This document shows, piece by piece, positions 9,389 to 16,491 of a DNA stretch of 64,000 bases (the first letter of the stretch is position 1; each line of letters begins with the position of its first letter). Made by a program: the position numbers and the translations under genes. The notes below the pieces were generated by a model, which saw only the letters and a list, made by a program, of their open reading frames with translations, had not been told where the DNA came from and ran no database searches. Source of the stretch: Sphingomonadales bacterium UBA2683 (GTDB taxonomy: Bacteria; Pseudomonadota; Alphaproteobacteria; Sphingomonadales; Sphingomonadaceae); contig DELZ01000001.1 in NCBI GenBank assembly GCA_002354635.1, forward strand, positions 62,001 to 126,000, written 5' to 3'.

Positions 9389-9707
9389 GGCCTCCATTCG
9401 AAGAGGAGGGAGCAAGCCCTAATCGCTGTAAACGCCGGGCATAAGCATCATGTGTTTTTTGCCGAAGCGAACTATCCGGATGGGCAGTCAAAATGGCATC
9501 AAGCGCTACGGAGGAAAATACAATCTCGCGGGCTTTGTCGAAGTCGTTTAGAGTGTCGCTGTTACCTTCATCCTGCGCAATATACGCCGCCATGACAAGA
9601 TCGCGAATGAAGACGCTGACACATTCCCCGTGGTCGTCAGCTTCCGATCTTACCCACTGTGCGAGCGGATAAGAAAGATAGGTTTGTAAGCAAATATGGT
9701 TGGTCAT
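9375..9707 (-). CDS. Small conserved-looking protein upstream of traD
   Basis: A 110-residue protein (MTNHICLQTYLSYPLAQWV at its start, VSVFIRDLVMAAYIAQD in the middle). The early part could form a ribbon-helix-helix DNA-binding fold, as in relaxosome accessory proteins, but I do not recognise the family. It overlaps traD by 14 bp and so is probably translated with it. Its ribosome binding site (AAGGAA) lies inside the hairpin at 9711-9736. A role in processing the origin of transfer is inference from position only. Confidence 0.6.
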   Translation of the reverse strand: MTNHICLQTYLSYPLAQWVRSEADDHGECVSVFIRDLVMAAYIAQDEGNSDTLNDFDKAREIVFSSVALDAILTAHPDSSLRQKTHDAYARRLQRLGLAPSSSNGGHDEA

Positions 9708-9710
9708 ACT

Positions 9711-9736
9711 CAGGTTCCTTGACGTTCAAGAACCTG
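9711..9736. promoter_or_regulatory. Hairpin covering the ribosome binding site of the traD-traA set
   Basis: CAGGTTC-C-TTGA, loop CGT, TCAAGAACCTG: 11 base pairs with one bulged C, ending three bases before the ATG at 9707. On the minus strand the AAGGAA ribosome binding site is within the stem. It may throttle translation of the transfer genes, or it may be a relaxosome inverted repeat. Confidence 0.5.
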
Positions 9737-9776
9737 GTTCACCCTTCGAAAAGCCCAATAAGAATAAATCGTGAAC

Positions 9777-9866
9777 AAGTCTAAGTCAAATAGTTATATA
9801 TCTCTATTTATCAATAACTTGTGGCGATATGATTGGGGTGAGACTTGGCAAAAACCCACCAAGTCT
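9777..9866. other. Candidate origin-of-transfer segment (AT-rich block plus inverted repeat)
   Basis: An AT-rich block (about 9780-9825, with AAATAG and CTATTT as a 6-bp repeat pair) is followed by AGACTTGG, ten bases, CCAAGTCT at 9841-9866, a perfect 8-bp inverted repeat. It lies just upstream of the traD-traA set, where MobF origins are often found. No nic site can be named from the sequence. Confidence 0.3.
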
Positions 9867-10052
9867 TAGAGGATTTGTCTATTACATCAGTCGATTTTGG
9901 AACTTAAACAACTGATATCAAAGAAAATAACCAAGGCAGCGAGCTGCGTACGGTGTGCACTCTTTTGTTCCCAGCTCGGCAGTAAATTTCCAGGAATTTT
10001 CTCGATTACATCATGTGGCGTTATGCCACGTGGATAGCATGGATAAAAACGC

Positions 10053-10075
10053 GCGCTGATGCTTGACATCAGCGC
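10053..10075. repeat. Perfect 9-bp hairpin
   Basis: GCGCTGATG, loop CTTGA, CATCAGCGC. There is no T-run on either side, so it is not an obvious intrinsic terminator. It lies between the 10476 gene and the traD set on the same strand. Confidence 0.55.
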
Positions 10076-10351
10076 TCCACAATTACCCCATGGCTATAAT
10101 TTCAAACTAAAGCACGAGCAAAAAATAAGGGCAGCAGAATGGGGATTCCGCTGCCCCTATGTCACCCGATTTGGGTGTTTTCCATATCAACGCCAGCCCG
10201 GGTCGCAAATGGCCAGAATCGATACGGAAATTCTGAATAATCTTTATTCCTGATAGTTAGCAACTCGATGCCTAGAATGATTGTATAGAATCGACTTTCG
10301 GCAAAGTACCTTGTATTTCTCCCTGTTAGGTTTAAGCCAACCGACAGTGCA

Positions 10352-10402
10352 GAAAATGTCTTTCAGGCCGACGGTCGGGGGGCTAGTTTGAAAGACATTT
10401 TC
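10352..10402. repeat. Perfect 14-bp inverted repeat with nested hairpin
   Basis: GAAAATGTCTTTCA at 10352-10365 pairs perfectly with TGAAAGACATTTTC at 10389-10402. The loop holds a second perfect stem, CCGAC-G-GTCGG (10368-10378). There is no U-tract typical of a terminator. The repeat lies downstream of the 10476 gene, and its function is unknown. Confidence 0.6.
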
Positions 10403-10475
10403 GGCGCTACCACTTTCCGAAGCGAACAAAAATAGTGGCAGAGACCGTTTCCGGCCCCTGCCCTGTGTGCCTTCC

Positions 10476-10697
10476 TTAGAATTCATCCAGCAGCGCCCCA
10501 TGGACAGTATGGACAACCCGGTTCATTGCCCATGTCGGTAGCGCGTTATAATCTCCTTCATCCAGTGCTACATAACCCTGGTCGTCGTCCTCAACCACAT
10601 GTTGATCGAAGAAGCTATGAAGAGCCCTTCGTTCCGCTGTTTCGACTGCCGCAAAATAGCTTTGTGCATCAAATACCGTATCAATTGCCTGTGTCAT
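10476..10697 (-). CDS. Small acidic hypothetical protein (73 aa)
   Basis: A 73-residue acidic protein (MTQAIDTVFDAQSYFAAVE at its start). It has a strong AGGAGG ribosome binding site seven bases before the ATG, which is good evidence that it is expressed. No family is recognised and there are no membrane segments or signal peptide. It lies divergent from the gene at 11037 across the hairpin-rich region 10784-10850. Confidence 0.6.
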   Translation of the reverse strand: MTQAIDTVFDAQSYFAAVETAERRALHSFFDQHVVEDDDQGYVALDEGDYNALPTWAMNRVVHTVHGALLDEF

Positions 10698-10783
10698 GTT
10701 TACCTCCTGAAATTTGTCAAAATGACGACAAGTCTCGTGATGCGTGGAGGGCTACCGGGTCACAGGACCGGCTGGAACAGGCG

Positions 10784-10850
10784 GCCGCGAAGCGGCGATG
10801 GGGGAAACGATTTTATCGCGCAGGGCGGCGCAGCCGCCGGCGCGGTAAAA
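10784..10850. repeat. Two adjacent GC-rich hairpins; candidate origin of transfer
   Basis: The first hairpin is GCCGC-GAA-GCGGC (10784-10796). The second, at 10811-10850, has outer arms TTTTATCGCGC and GCGCGGTAAAA (one G-T mismatch) and an inner perfect stem GGCGGC-GCA-GCCGCC, so it can fold over 40 bases almost end to end. The pair sits in the space between divergent small genes in the transfer region. That is a common setting for an origin of transfer, though an RNA leader is equally possible. Confidence 0.45.
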
Positions 10851-11036
10851 TGGTGGGGCCCCGTCGTCCTTTACGCGGTGGCCCTTCGCGCATCATACTT
10901 GGACTTCAAGTGAGCAACCCCTCCCCAAATTCGTATTCCACATCCAGATTACATTCGCAAAAATCATTTTCCTACAGGTGGGACAATATGCCATTACGGA
11001 GTTTCAAGGGGTCAACACTGAGAAAAAGGAAATCTC

Positions 11037-11282
11037 ATGACCAGAAAAACAGGCGCGCTTGCAGCGCTCAAGAAACTTGAAAGCGAACGCGCAAAACTCG
11101 ACACAAAACAGCAGGAGCTGGAGACCAAAGCGGCAACCGAACTTGGACGGATACTCTTGGGAACCGGCGTCGAAACGTTCAGCGCAAAAAGTCTCAAGCG
11201 CATGGGAACAGTTCTTGGAAAAATGAACGAAGAGCAGGCGCTAGCCACACTCAAAATTGGAAATTCCACGTCAGCGCGCTAA
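11037..11282 (+). CDS. Small TraC/DUF6437-like protein
   Basis: An 81-residue protein with a charged helical start (ALKKLESERAKLDTKQQELE, a short coiled coil) followed by TELGRILLGTG. It resembles the small TraC/TraD or DUF6437 proteins found beside transfer genes in alphaproteobacterial elements. The resemblance is from memory of the pattern, not a search. It is alone on the plus strand, convergent with ssb, and preceded by AAAGGAAA. Confidence 0.6.
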   Translation: MTRKTGALAALKKLESERAKLDTKQQELETKAATELGRILLGTGVETFSAKSLKRMGTVLGKMNEEQALATLKIGNSTSAR

Positions 11283-11303
11283 CTTCCCCAAACACGCATA
11301 AAA

Positions 11304-11339
11304 ACACAAAAAAGGCCCCGCCGGAAAACCGGCGAGGCC
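11304..11339 (-). terminator. Intrinsic terminator of ssb
   Basis: On the minus strand GGCCTCGCCGG, loop TTTT, CCGGCGGGGCC is followed by a run of seven Ts. It lies after the ssb stop at 11367 and also separates ssb from the convergent 11037 gene. Confidence 0.8.
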
Positions 11340-11366
11340 TGATTGTTTAAGCATGAAGATCAAGGA

Positions 11367-11756
11367 TCATTCATCGATGTCGGGTGCATCCTTGTTATCT
11401 TGAGAAGCACCGCGGGTGAGAAAGTCCACCTTGTCGGCAAGGATTTCGCAGCCGTAACGTTTGATTTTGTCGGCATCTTCCCACTGCGTATAGTGCAGGC
11501 GCCCCTCGATCGAAATCATCTGGCCCTTGGTGCAATATTGGGCAACGTTTTTGCCCAGACCGTTGAAGCAAGTGATACGGTGGAATTCTGCATCTTTGAC
11601 CGTAAAGCCTTTTTCATCCTTGTAGGTCTTGCCTTCACTGTTGCGGGCTGGCCGATCGGTTACGACCGAAAGATTTGTAACCGTTGTACCACCGTTTGTT
11701 TCCCGGCTTTCTGGATCGCGAGTGACACGTCCAACCAAAACTACGATATTTGTCAT
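11367..11756 (-). CDS. ssb: Single-stranded DNA-binding protein of the element
   Basis: The 129-residue protein (MTNIVVLVGRVTRDPESR at its start) has the OB-fold pattern of bacterial SSB: TNLSVVTDRPARN, EFHRITCFNGLGKNVAQY and GQMISIEGRLHYTQWED. The acidic end (DNKDAPDIDE) lacks the hydrophobic tip usual in chromosomal SSB. The frame continues upstream for 71 codons, but ATG 11756 with AGGAG upstream and the family N-terminus fix the start. It would coat transferred single strands. Plasmid and ICE copies like this are common. Confidence 0.92.
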   Translation of the reverse strand: MTNIVVLVGRVTRDPESRETNGGTTVTNLSVVTDRPARNSEGKTYKDEKGFTVKDAEFHRITCFNGLGKNVAQYCTKGQMISIEGRLHYTQWEDADKIKRYGCEILADKVDFLTRGASQDNKDAPDIDE

Positions 11757-12129
11757 GACATTTCTCCTGATGTTAATCTTCAAACCGGACCATTCCGGCT
11801 TGCGAACATCCGTTAGAAACAGGGAGAAGCGGGATTGCACCGAAGGGAAACCAGCTTTGTCCGGGTGGTGCGGGCAGCACCTGAAAGGTGCAACACGGCC
11901 GGTAACAAAGCTGGTTGCAATGCGGCTGACCTGGTTCAGGAAGGTTCGCGAAAAAGCCGAATTGGTCACGGTTGATTTGATCTTCAGGAGACGCTGACAG
12001 CGCGTGTTTTGGATCCGTCAATCACGATTGAAGCAAGCATGTTTAACGGCTGGCTTAGTGGTTATATATTGGGAACCCGCCTGCAACACCGGCACACGTA
12101 GTACGGAACAGGCTGCGCGTGAAAAAGCC
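11757..12129. other. Intergenic leader region upstream of ssb
   Basis: I see no gene. The minus-strand leader of ssb lies here. Overlapping short frames on both strands have no recognisable product. Confidence 0.4.
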
Positions 12130-12489
12130 TTACGCCGCCATATTCGCTTCAACGGCGACGAGCTTTGGTTGCCCTCGCATCATCCAGGCCTGTGGTTCGA
12201 TCAGCCGCGCCCAATCCGCAAACGAGGGGATGGTTCCCAAATCTTCCATGACATGCTGTTCGCCGATCAGGCGGACAGGAACCTCGCGGCCATCGGCGTT
12301 AACAATGGTCGTACCGAAGAGTGATTCAGCCATGAATATGCCTTCGGCATGATGCCGGAGCGCCCGGTGCCTCGGGTCCGCCAGTATTTCTTTCGATTTA
12401 TCGAACCATTGGTGCAGGGTTAGATAATCGCTTACCTCCCCGCCCCATTTATGCACCGATGAAAGCGCATGATAATGACAATGCGACAT
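12130..12489 (-). CDS. DUF6915 family protein
   Basis: A 119-residue protein starting MSHCHYHALSSVHKWGGE, then HQWFDKSKEILADPRHRALRHH and FGTTIVNADGREVPVR. I recognise this as the DUF6915 family, seen in alphaproteobacterial mobile elements and of unknown function. It is rich in histidine at the start (HCHYH), which might bind metal. Its start overlaps the stop of the DUF6878 gene by 1 bp, so the two form an operon. Confidence 0.75.
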   Translation of the reverse strand: MSHCHYHALSSVHKWGGEVSDYLTLHQWFDKSKEILADPRHRALRHHAEGIFMAESLFGTTIVNADGREVPVRLIGEQHVMEDLGTIPSFADWARLIEPQAWMMRGQPKLVAVEANMAA

Positions 12490-12953
12490 TATTCCTCTCC
12501 GCCGATTTCTGTTTCGGTATAGTCGGTGCTCCGAAGACTACAGCACAGTGCCATCGTACCCTCTTCAACCTCGATCCTGAAGATGCCATAGGCTCCTTCA
12601 TTGATTTCCCATCCCGGATGATGAACTTCCAGCGCATCATAAGCGAGAGTTTCAAGCGCTTCTGCCAGTGGCATGGATTTACGCATGATCATGGTCGAAC
12701 CAATCTCAAAAATTTCAATTGCAACTTTGGTATCGGAACAGTCGATTGGTTTGTTATCGTTCGAATAATAGGTAGCACCTTCCAGACAACCACTATCGCC
12801 CATACCGTCATAGTTGAGCTCAACGCTCGCTACATTTGCTTCTCGCAGCCCATCAAGAATAGCTGACTTGTTGCGCTGAAAAGACTGGATCAAACGCGCA
12901 TTGCGGGTTTTCTGTTTGTCGAAATAGTCCGTCATCCATTCCCTCGTTTCCAT
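12489..12953 (-). CDS. DUF6878 family protein
   Basis: A 154-residue protein with YDGMGDSGCLEG, a HHPGWEINEGAYGIFRIEVE block near residues 110-130 and an acidic tail. It matches the pattern of DUF6878, a family that travels with DUF6915 and antirestriction genes in alphaproteobacterial elements. Function is unknown. A GGAGG ribosome binding site lies just upstream. Confidence 0.72.
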   Translation of the reverse strand: METREWMTDYFDKQKTRNARLIQSFQRNKSAILDGLREANVASVELNYDGMGDSGCLEGATYYSNDNKPIDCSDTKVAIEIFEIGSTMIMRKSMPLAEALETLAYDALEVHHPGWEINEGAYGIFRIEVEEGTMALCCSLRSTDYTETEIGGEE

Positions 12954-13040
12954 GATAAATACCTCCGGTTCTGTTTCAGCCGATCACACCGTGTGTCCGG
13001 CTCAGGGAAACCAGAACCTCCTCCCCTCTTACTGAAGAAA

Positions 13041-13066
13041 GCCAGCACCGCCAAAGCGGTGCTGGC
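13041..13066 (-). terminator. Intrinsic terminator after the DUF2493 gene
   Basis: GCCAGCACCGC pairs perfectly (11 bp) with GCGGTGCTGGC across a 4-base loop. On the minus strand it is followed by TTTCTTC. It begins ten bases after the stop at 13076. Confidence 0.7.
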
Positions 13067-13075
13067 TCGGACAGC

Positions 13076-14032
13076 CTAGCTGCCTGTATCGGTTGGCTTT
13101 GTCTTGGGGCTGACGCCAAGAGGCCCGCGCCGATCAACGACCGTGATACGCCGTCTCTTGGCTTCGATGACCAAACGTTCCAATACGCCATTCCCGGGAA
13201 ATGCAATGACGTAGCGAGGAGCGAGCCCCAGCATCTGTTCATTGCGTTTGAAGCCTGCTCGTGCGCCCAAATGGCGATCCAGCGAAAAGGTAAGCTGCGC
13301 AACGCCGCGACGCTCAGCCCAAGAGGCAGCTAAACGGTCGGCACCCTTGCCATCTCCGCCATGGACCAACACCATGTCACCAACGGAATTATGCACCTTG
13401 TCGAGCGTGGCCCAGACATTGTTGGCAAAAGTCTTCGCATCTTCAGTACTGTCTTGCTTGTTGCGGCCACCAGCAAAGATTATTGGCGCACCCTCGGGCA
13501 TCAGCGCTTTGCGTCTGGACTGGCTGCGAGCTTTGAGAAAATCCCGCCCCTGAATGACGGCAGAGGTCAGCATCGCCCCGTGGCTGGCGCGGGAACTGGA
13601 AACTGGTTTCCAGGAGCTGTGCGTTTCATCGAGATAGAGCGCTGCTGCAACCTCGCGCATTTCTTCAAAGGCGACCATGGAGGCTTCTGCGGCTTGCGCG
13701 CGTTCTATCTGCTCTTCCAGGTTGCTGGTATGAACTTCCGATCCATCAGCAGATGCGATGAGTGCCCGGACCTCATCCGATGCACGGTCAAGCTGCTTTG
13801 ATTTACGCTGCGCAGCGCGGTGGAAGAGATTGACGAAGCCCCATCCGAGATCTTCAACGTCGGCTTCAAGAGCGGTATCGGTAAAGACAGCGAATAAATC
13901 CGACCAAACAGCTGCAAGTGTCTGCGAGATAGCATCCTGAGCTGGAAAATCCGATGATATAAATGGGGAACTGCTGATCGTGAGACCGGAAAGGTCAAGA
14001 CCAGCAAGTTGCTGTTTGAATAAATTGTCCAT
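13076..14032 (-). CDS. DUF2493 (SLOG/YspA-like) domain protein
   Basis: The 318-residue protein has a helical N-terminal half and a C-terminal DUF2493 domain of the SLOG superfamily: PIIFAGGRNKQDST, VLVHGGDGKGADRLAASWAERRG and APRYVIAFPGNG. SLOG folds bind nucleotides or nucleotide-derived signals, and this type is frequent on plasmids and ICEs. The frame runs up to 14170, but ATG 14032 with AGGAG six bases upstream is the clear start. Substrate and role are unknown. Confidence 0.8.
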   Translation of the reverse strand: MDNLFKQQLAGLDLSGLTISSSPFISSDFPAQDAISQTLAAVWSDLFAVFTDTALEADVEDLGWGFVNLFHRAAQRKSKQLDRASDEVRALIASADGSEVHTSNLEEQIERAQAAEASMVAFEEMREVAAALYLDETHSSWKPVSSSRASHGAMLTSAVIQGRDFLKARSQSRRKALMPEGAPIIFAGGRNKQDSTEDAKTFANNVWATLDKVHNSVGDMVLVHGGDGKGADRLAASWAERRGVAQLTFSLDRHLGARAGFKRNEQMLGLAPRYVIAFPGNGVLERLVIEAKRRRITVVDRRGPLGVSPKTKPTDTGS

Positions 14033-14277
14033 GATGTTCTCCTGATATGCGGGAGATGTTCGGCACCTTGCCGCTTTATCCCGCAAGAGCCCGAAAGGAA
14101 CGTCAGGGCGCATGACGCACCGCTTGCCCAAGCGGGGAACCTCGCGAGACAAGGCTGGCGCGGGCCACACGGGCCGCAGTCCTCGCGGGGTTGCGTCAAA
14201 GCCCTGATGGTCCAGGGCCTCTCTTGCGGGGAGAAAAAACGGCTGGATGCTCAGTCTACCATCAGGAGATTATGGGA

Positions 14278-15021
14278 TCAGTGTCCAGGCGAACTTGGTA
14301 GTCCGAAAATCTTCGGTTCAAAGGCGTAGCTTCCCCCGCCCGGAAAAGCCGCAATGGCGTTCAGTCGCCCCTGCTCAAAACGGAAATGCCAGGTCTGGCG
14401 ATAATCCGGTGTCTTCCCGGCGAATATGGACGGGTCAAATATCGCGCTATTATATCCAGCATCCGGATCTCGCACCGAGACTGTGCGAATAAGCTGCGCA
14501 TCTGCTTTGCGAGCTACATCAGCAAATTCCTGACAGGTTTTGTATTCGTTGGGATGCACCCAGTCTGATGCTTGCGCGTCAAATGGCGGCCTGGAAAGAT
14601 CAACCGCGCGTAAGGTCGAAACAGCAACGGAAAAACTCAGATGCTCGCTGGTCCGGTTCCCCGGCACAAAATCCGGTGATCGGCTGAAAAAACGCAGTCG
14701 CCAATAGGCAGTCTCTGCAATCGCTGTGGCTTCGGCCTCACTGGCATAGAAAATGCCGGGACGCTCATTCGCCCGCCGGAACCGGCTCAGACTTTTATGA
14801 CCGTATCGAAAGGGTGAAGCGAGAAGATAATGCAGACCCTGAGCAGACTTCGGAAGGTCGGGTTTTGCTGCTTCGGCAAGCTCTTCAAGGCGTGCCTGAT
14901 CTTCGAAGGTTTCCGCCAAGCGATTGGTCGATATACGGTGCTGCGCTTCGACCACCCGCCAAACGGTTTTGCGGTAGCGGCGAAATTCAGACGCGAGCGC
15001 GGTGGGCGTCCACATAGTCAC
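14278..15021 (-). CDS. RES-domain toxin (NAD-targeting family)
   Basis: The 247-residue protein has the RES arrangement: an early arginine in VWRVVEAQHR, FRYGHKSLSRFRRANERPGIFYASE with the conserved Glu region, and a late serine in AGYNSAIFDPSIF. RES toxins degrade NAD and pair with Xre/ParS-type antitoxins (DUF2384). It overlaps the antitoxin gene by 35 bp. The start is GTG 15021 or ATG 15015; neither has a strong ribosome binding site, so coupling is likely. Confidence 0.82.
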   Translation of the reverse strand: MTMWTPTALASEFRRYRKTVWRVVEAQHRISTNRLAETFEDQARLEELAEAAKPDLPKSAQGLHYLLASPFRYGHKSLSRFRRANERPGIFYASEAEATAIAETAYWRLRFFSRSPDFVPGNRTSEHLSFSVAVSTLRAVDLSRPPFDAQASDWVHPNEYKTCQEFADVARKADAQLIRTVSVRDPDAGYNSAIFDPSIFAGKTPDYRQTWHFRFEQGRLNAIAAFPGGGSYAFEPKIFGLPSSPGH

Positions 15022-15370
15022 ATACCGTCAAAAGTCCCTTGAAACTGTCGATGAGATCAATCGGCCGCGCCTCGAGATCAAGGTTATGCGATGTCAGCCA
15101 GGATTTGGCTGCATCATCATCACTGCCCATAAGCGCGTCCAGACTGCGGAACAGCCGCAGGAGAAACTGCCCAGCTTCAAAAGATTTGGATGCAGGATCC
15201 AGAAATGTTTTCCCGGAACGAAGCCGGGAAATAGTTGCTTCCGATAGACCTAGTACCGCACTTAATTTGACATTGCTCAGGTTCCAGAATTCTGCAACTC
15301 TACCAATTGCAGAACTTAGCAACCTATCATCGCTCCGTTCTATTTTGAGTGCCCGTTTAGTCATTTTCAT
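14987..15370 (-). CDS. Xre/MbcA/ParS-type antitoxin
   Basis: The 127-residue protein has a central helix-turn-helix (LSAVLGLSEATISRLRSGK) and a C-terminal DUF2384-like region (LFRSLDALMGSDDDAAKSWLTSHN). This is the antitoxin class that pairs with RES toxins. It is first in the operon and overlaps the toxin start. The AT-rich stretch at 15370-15430 is a likely promoter. Confidence 0.82.
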   Translation of the reverse strand: MKMTKRALKIERSDDRLLSSAIGRVAEFWNLSNVKLSAVLGLSEATISRLRSGKTFLDPASKSFEAGQFLLRLFRSLDALMGSDDDAAKSWLTSHNLDLEARPIDLIDSFKGLLTVCDYVDAHRARV

Positions 15371-15434
15371 TTCTTTCTAATGAACGTACTTTACTATAAT
15401 ATTTCATTTGCAAGATTGCAAGTTTTTTGCTCAA

Positions 15435-16361
15435 TCATGCGGCATCGGATAATTCACCAGGCTCTTGTTGCACATAACCGCCAAGGCTCAACAGTAGATT
15501 TGACGCCTCTTCCGCGCGCGCCGCCGCTGTCAGTATAGCGCGATCATCCTTTTTGAGCAGCTTTAGCCAACTGGCGATATAGCTTGCATGATTGTCCAGA
15601 TGTCCGACCGGAAGGCCAAGCTCCGCGCCCAATATGGCACTGGAAAGCTCTGCGACCAGCTCCTCGACGGCATAAGCAGCACTGCCAAAACGGTTCTTGA
15701 GATCACGATTCAGGCGCGACTTATGGCCTGACCAGTGACCAAGTTCATGAGAAAGGGTCGCACAAAATTGGTCATAGCCATCAAACAGACTGACGGGCGG
15801 CATCGTAATGCGGTCAGCTACCGGTTCATAGTAGGCGCTGCTGCCATGCTCGCGGATATTGGCACCGATATCCCCAAAGAACTGGTCGAGCTTTTCCGTT
15901 CGTCCCTCCGGTTCGATATCCAATACTTCAGCCTTGGGATGGTAGCGTTCGGGCAGACCGTCGCATTGATCGGCATTGAATATAGCATAGGATTTGAGCA
16001 CGCGGCGGGTTTCCTCCTGCGCTTCACCATGATCCGCAGCTTCGACTTCTTTGGTATAGCTTTTGTAGAATATGGCGATGGACGATTTTTCGCCCTTGCG
16101 AACCTGACCGCCAAGCGATGCGCATTGCCGGTAGGTCATCCAGTATGGCGCGCTATAGCCGTTCTCTTGCGCCATCATCCAGAGCCAAAATACATTCATT
16201 CCGCGATAGGGCGTACCGCAACTGCGCAAGGGCCGTGAGACTGGAAGTCCTCTCCAGGGCTGGATCCAGGGCTTTGTTCCAGCTTCCAGTTTTTCAATGA
16301 TGGTTGCTGTAATTCGCGCTGCGGGCGATATTTTGGGGGATTGGCTTTGTTTCCGGGGCAT
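15435..16361 (-). CDS. ardC: ArdC-like antirestriction protein (ssDNA-binding domain plus zincin protease)
   Basis: The 308-residue protein has an N-terminal ArdC ssDNA-binding domain (GTKPWIQPWRGLPVSRP, then YRGMNVFWLWMMAQENGY) and a C-terminal metallopeptidase with HELGHWSGH (HExxH) and a downstream glutamate in EELVAELSSA. ArdC-type proteins protect incoming DNA from restriction. ATG 16361 with AGGAG seven bases upstream is preferred over the longer frame to 16412. A purine-rich leader motif shared with other genes of the element lies at 16408-16435. Confidence 0.88.
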   Translation of the reverse strand: MPRKQSQSPKISPAARITATIIEKLEAGTKPWIQPWRGLPVSRPLRSCGTPYRGMNVFWLWMMAQENGYSAPYWMTYRQCASLGGQVRKGEKSSIAIFYKSYTKEVEAADHGEAQEETRRVLKSYAIFNADQCDGLPERYHPKAEVLDIEPEGRTEKLDQFFGDIGANIREHGSSAYYEPVADRITMPPVSLFDGYDQFCATLSHELGHWSGHKSRLNRDLKNRFGSAAYAVEELVAELSSAILGAELGLPVGHLDNHASYIASWLKLLKKDDRAILTAAARAEEASNLLLSLGGYVQQEPGELSDAA

Positions 16362-16491
16362 GTGTTTTCTCCTGAATATCTCCAGCGAAATTACTGGATC
16401 AGACAGGCCCAAGCCCCCTATCCTCTCTCATTCGGAAGTCAGGCTCTCAATATATCTTGCAATTCTGGAACTCTACTCCATAAATACAAGG

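Larger units (their letters stand above)
9867..10475. other. Non-coding stretch rich in hairpins
   Basis: I see no convincing gene here. It contains GTGGC/GCCAC near 10013-10030 (5-base spacer), the 9-bp hairpin at 10053-10075 and the 14-bp inverted repeat at 10352-10402, which have separate entries. The density of inverted repeats supports a role in DNA processing or regulation of transfer. Confidence 0.45.

Noticed and set aside
10059..10516. Open frames (about 10059-10253 plus and 10244-10516 minus) in the transfer-region gap
   Set aside because: They cross the inverted repeats, lack good starts and resemble no known protein.
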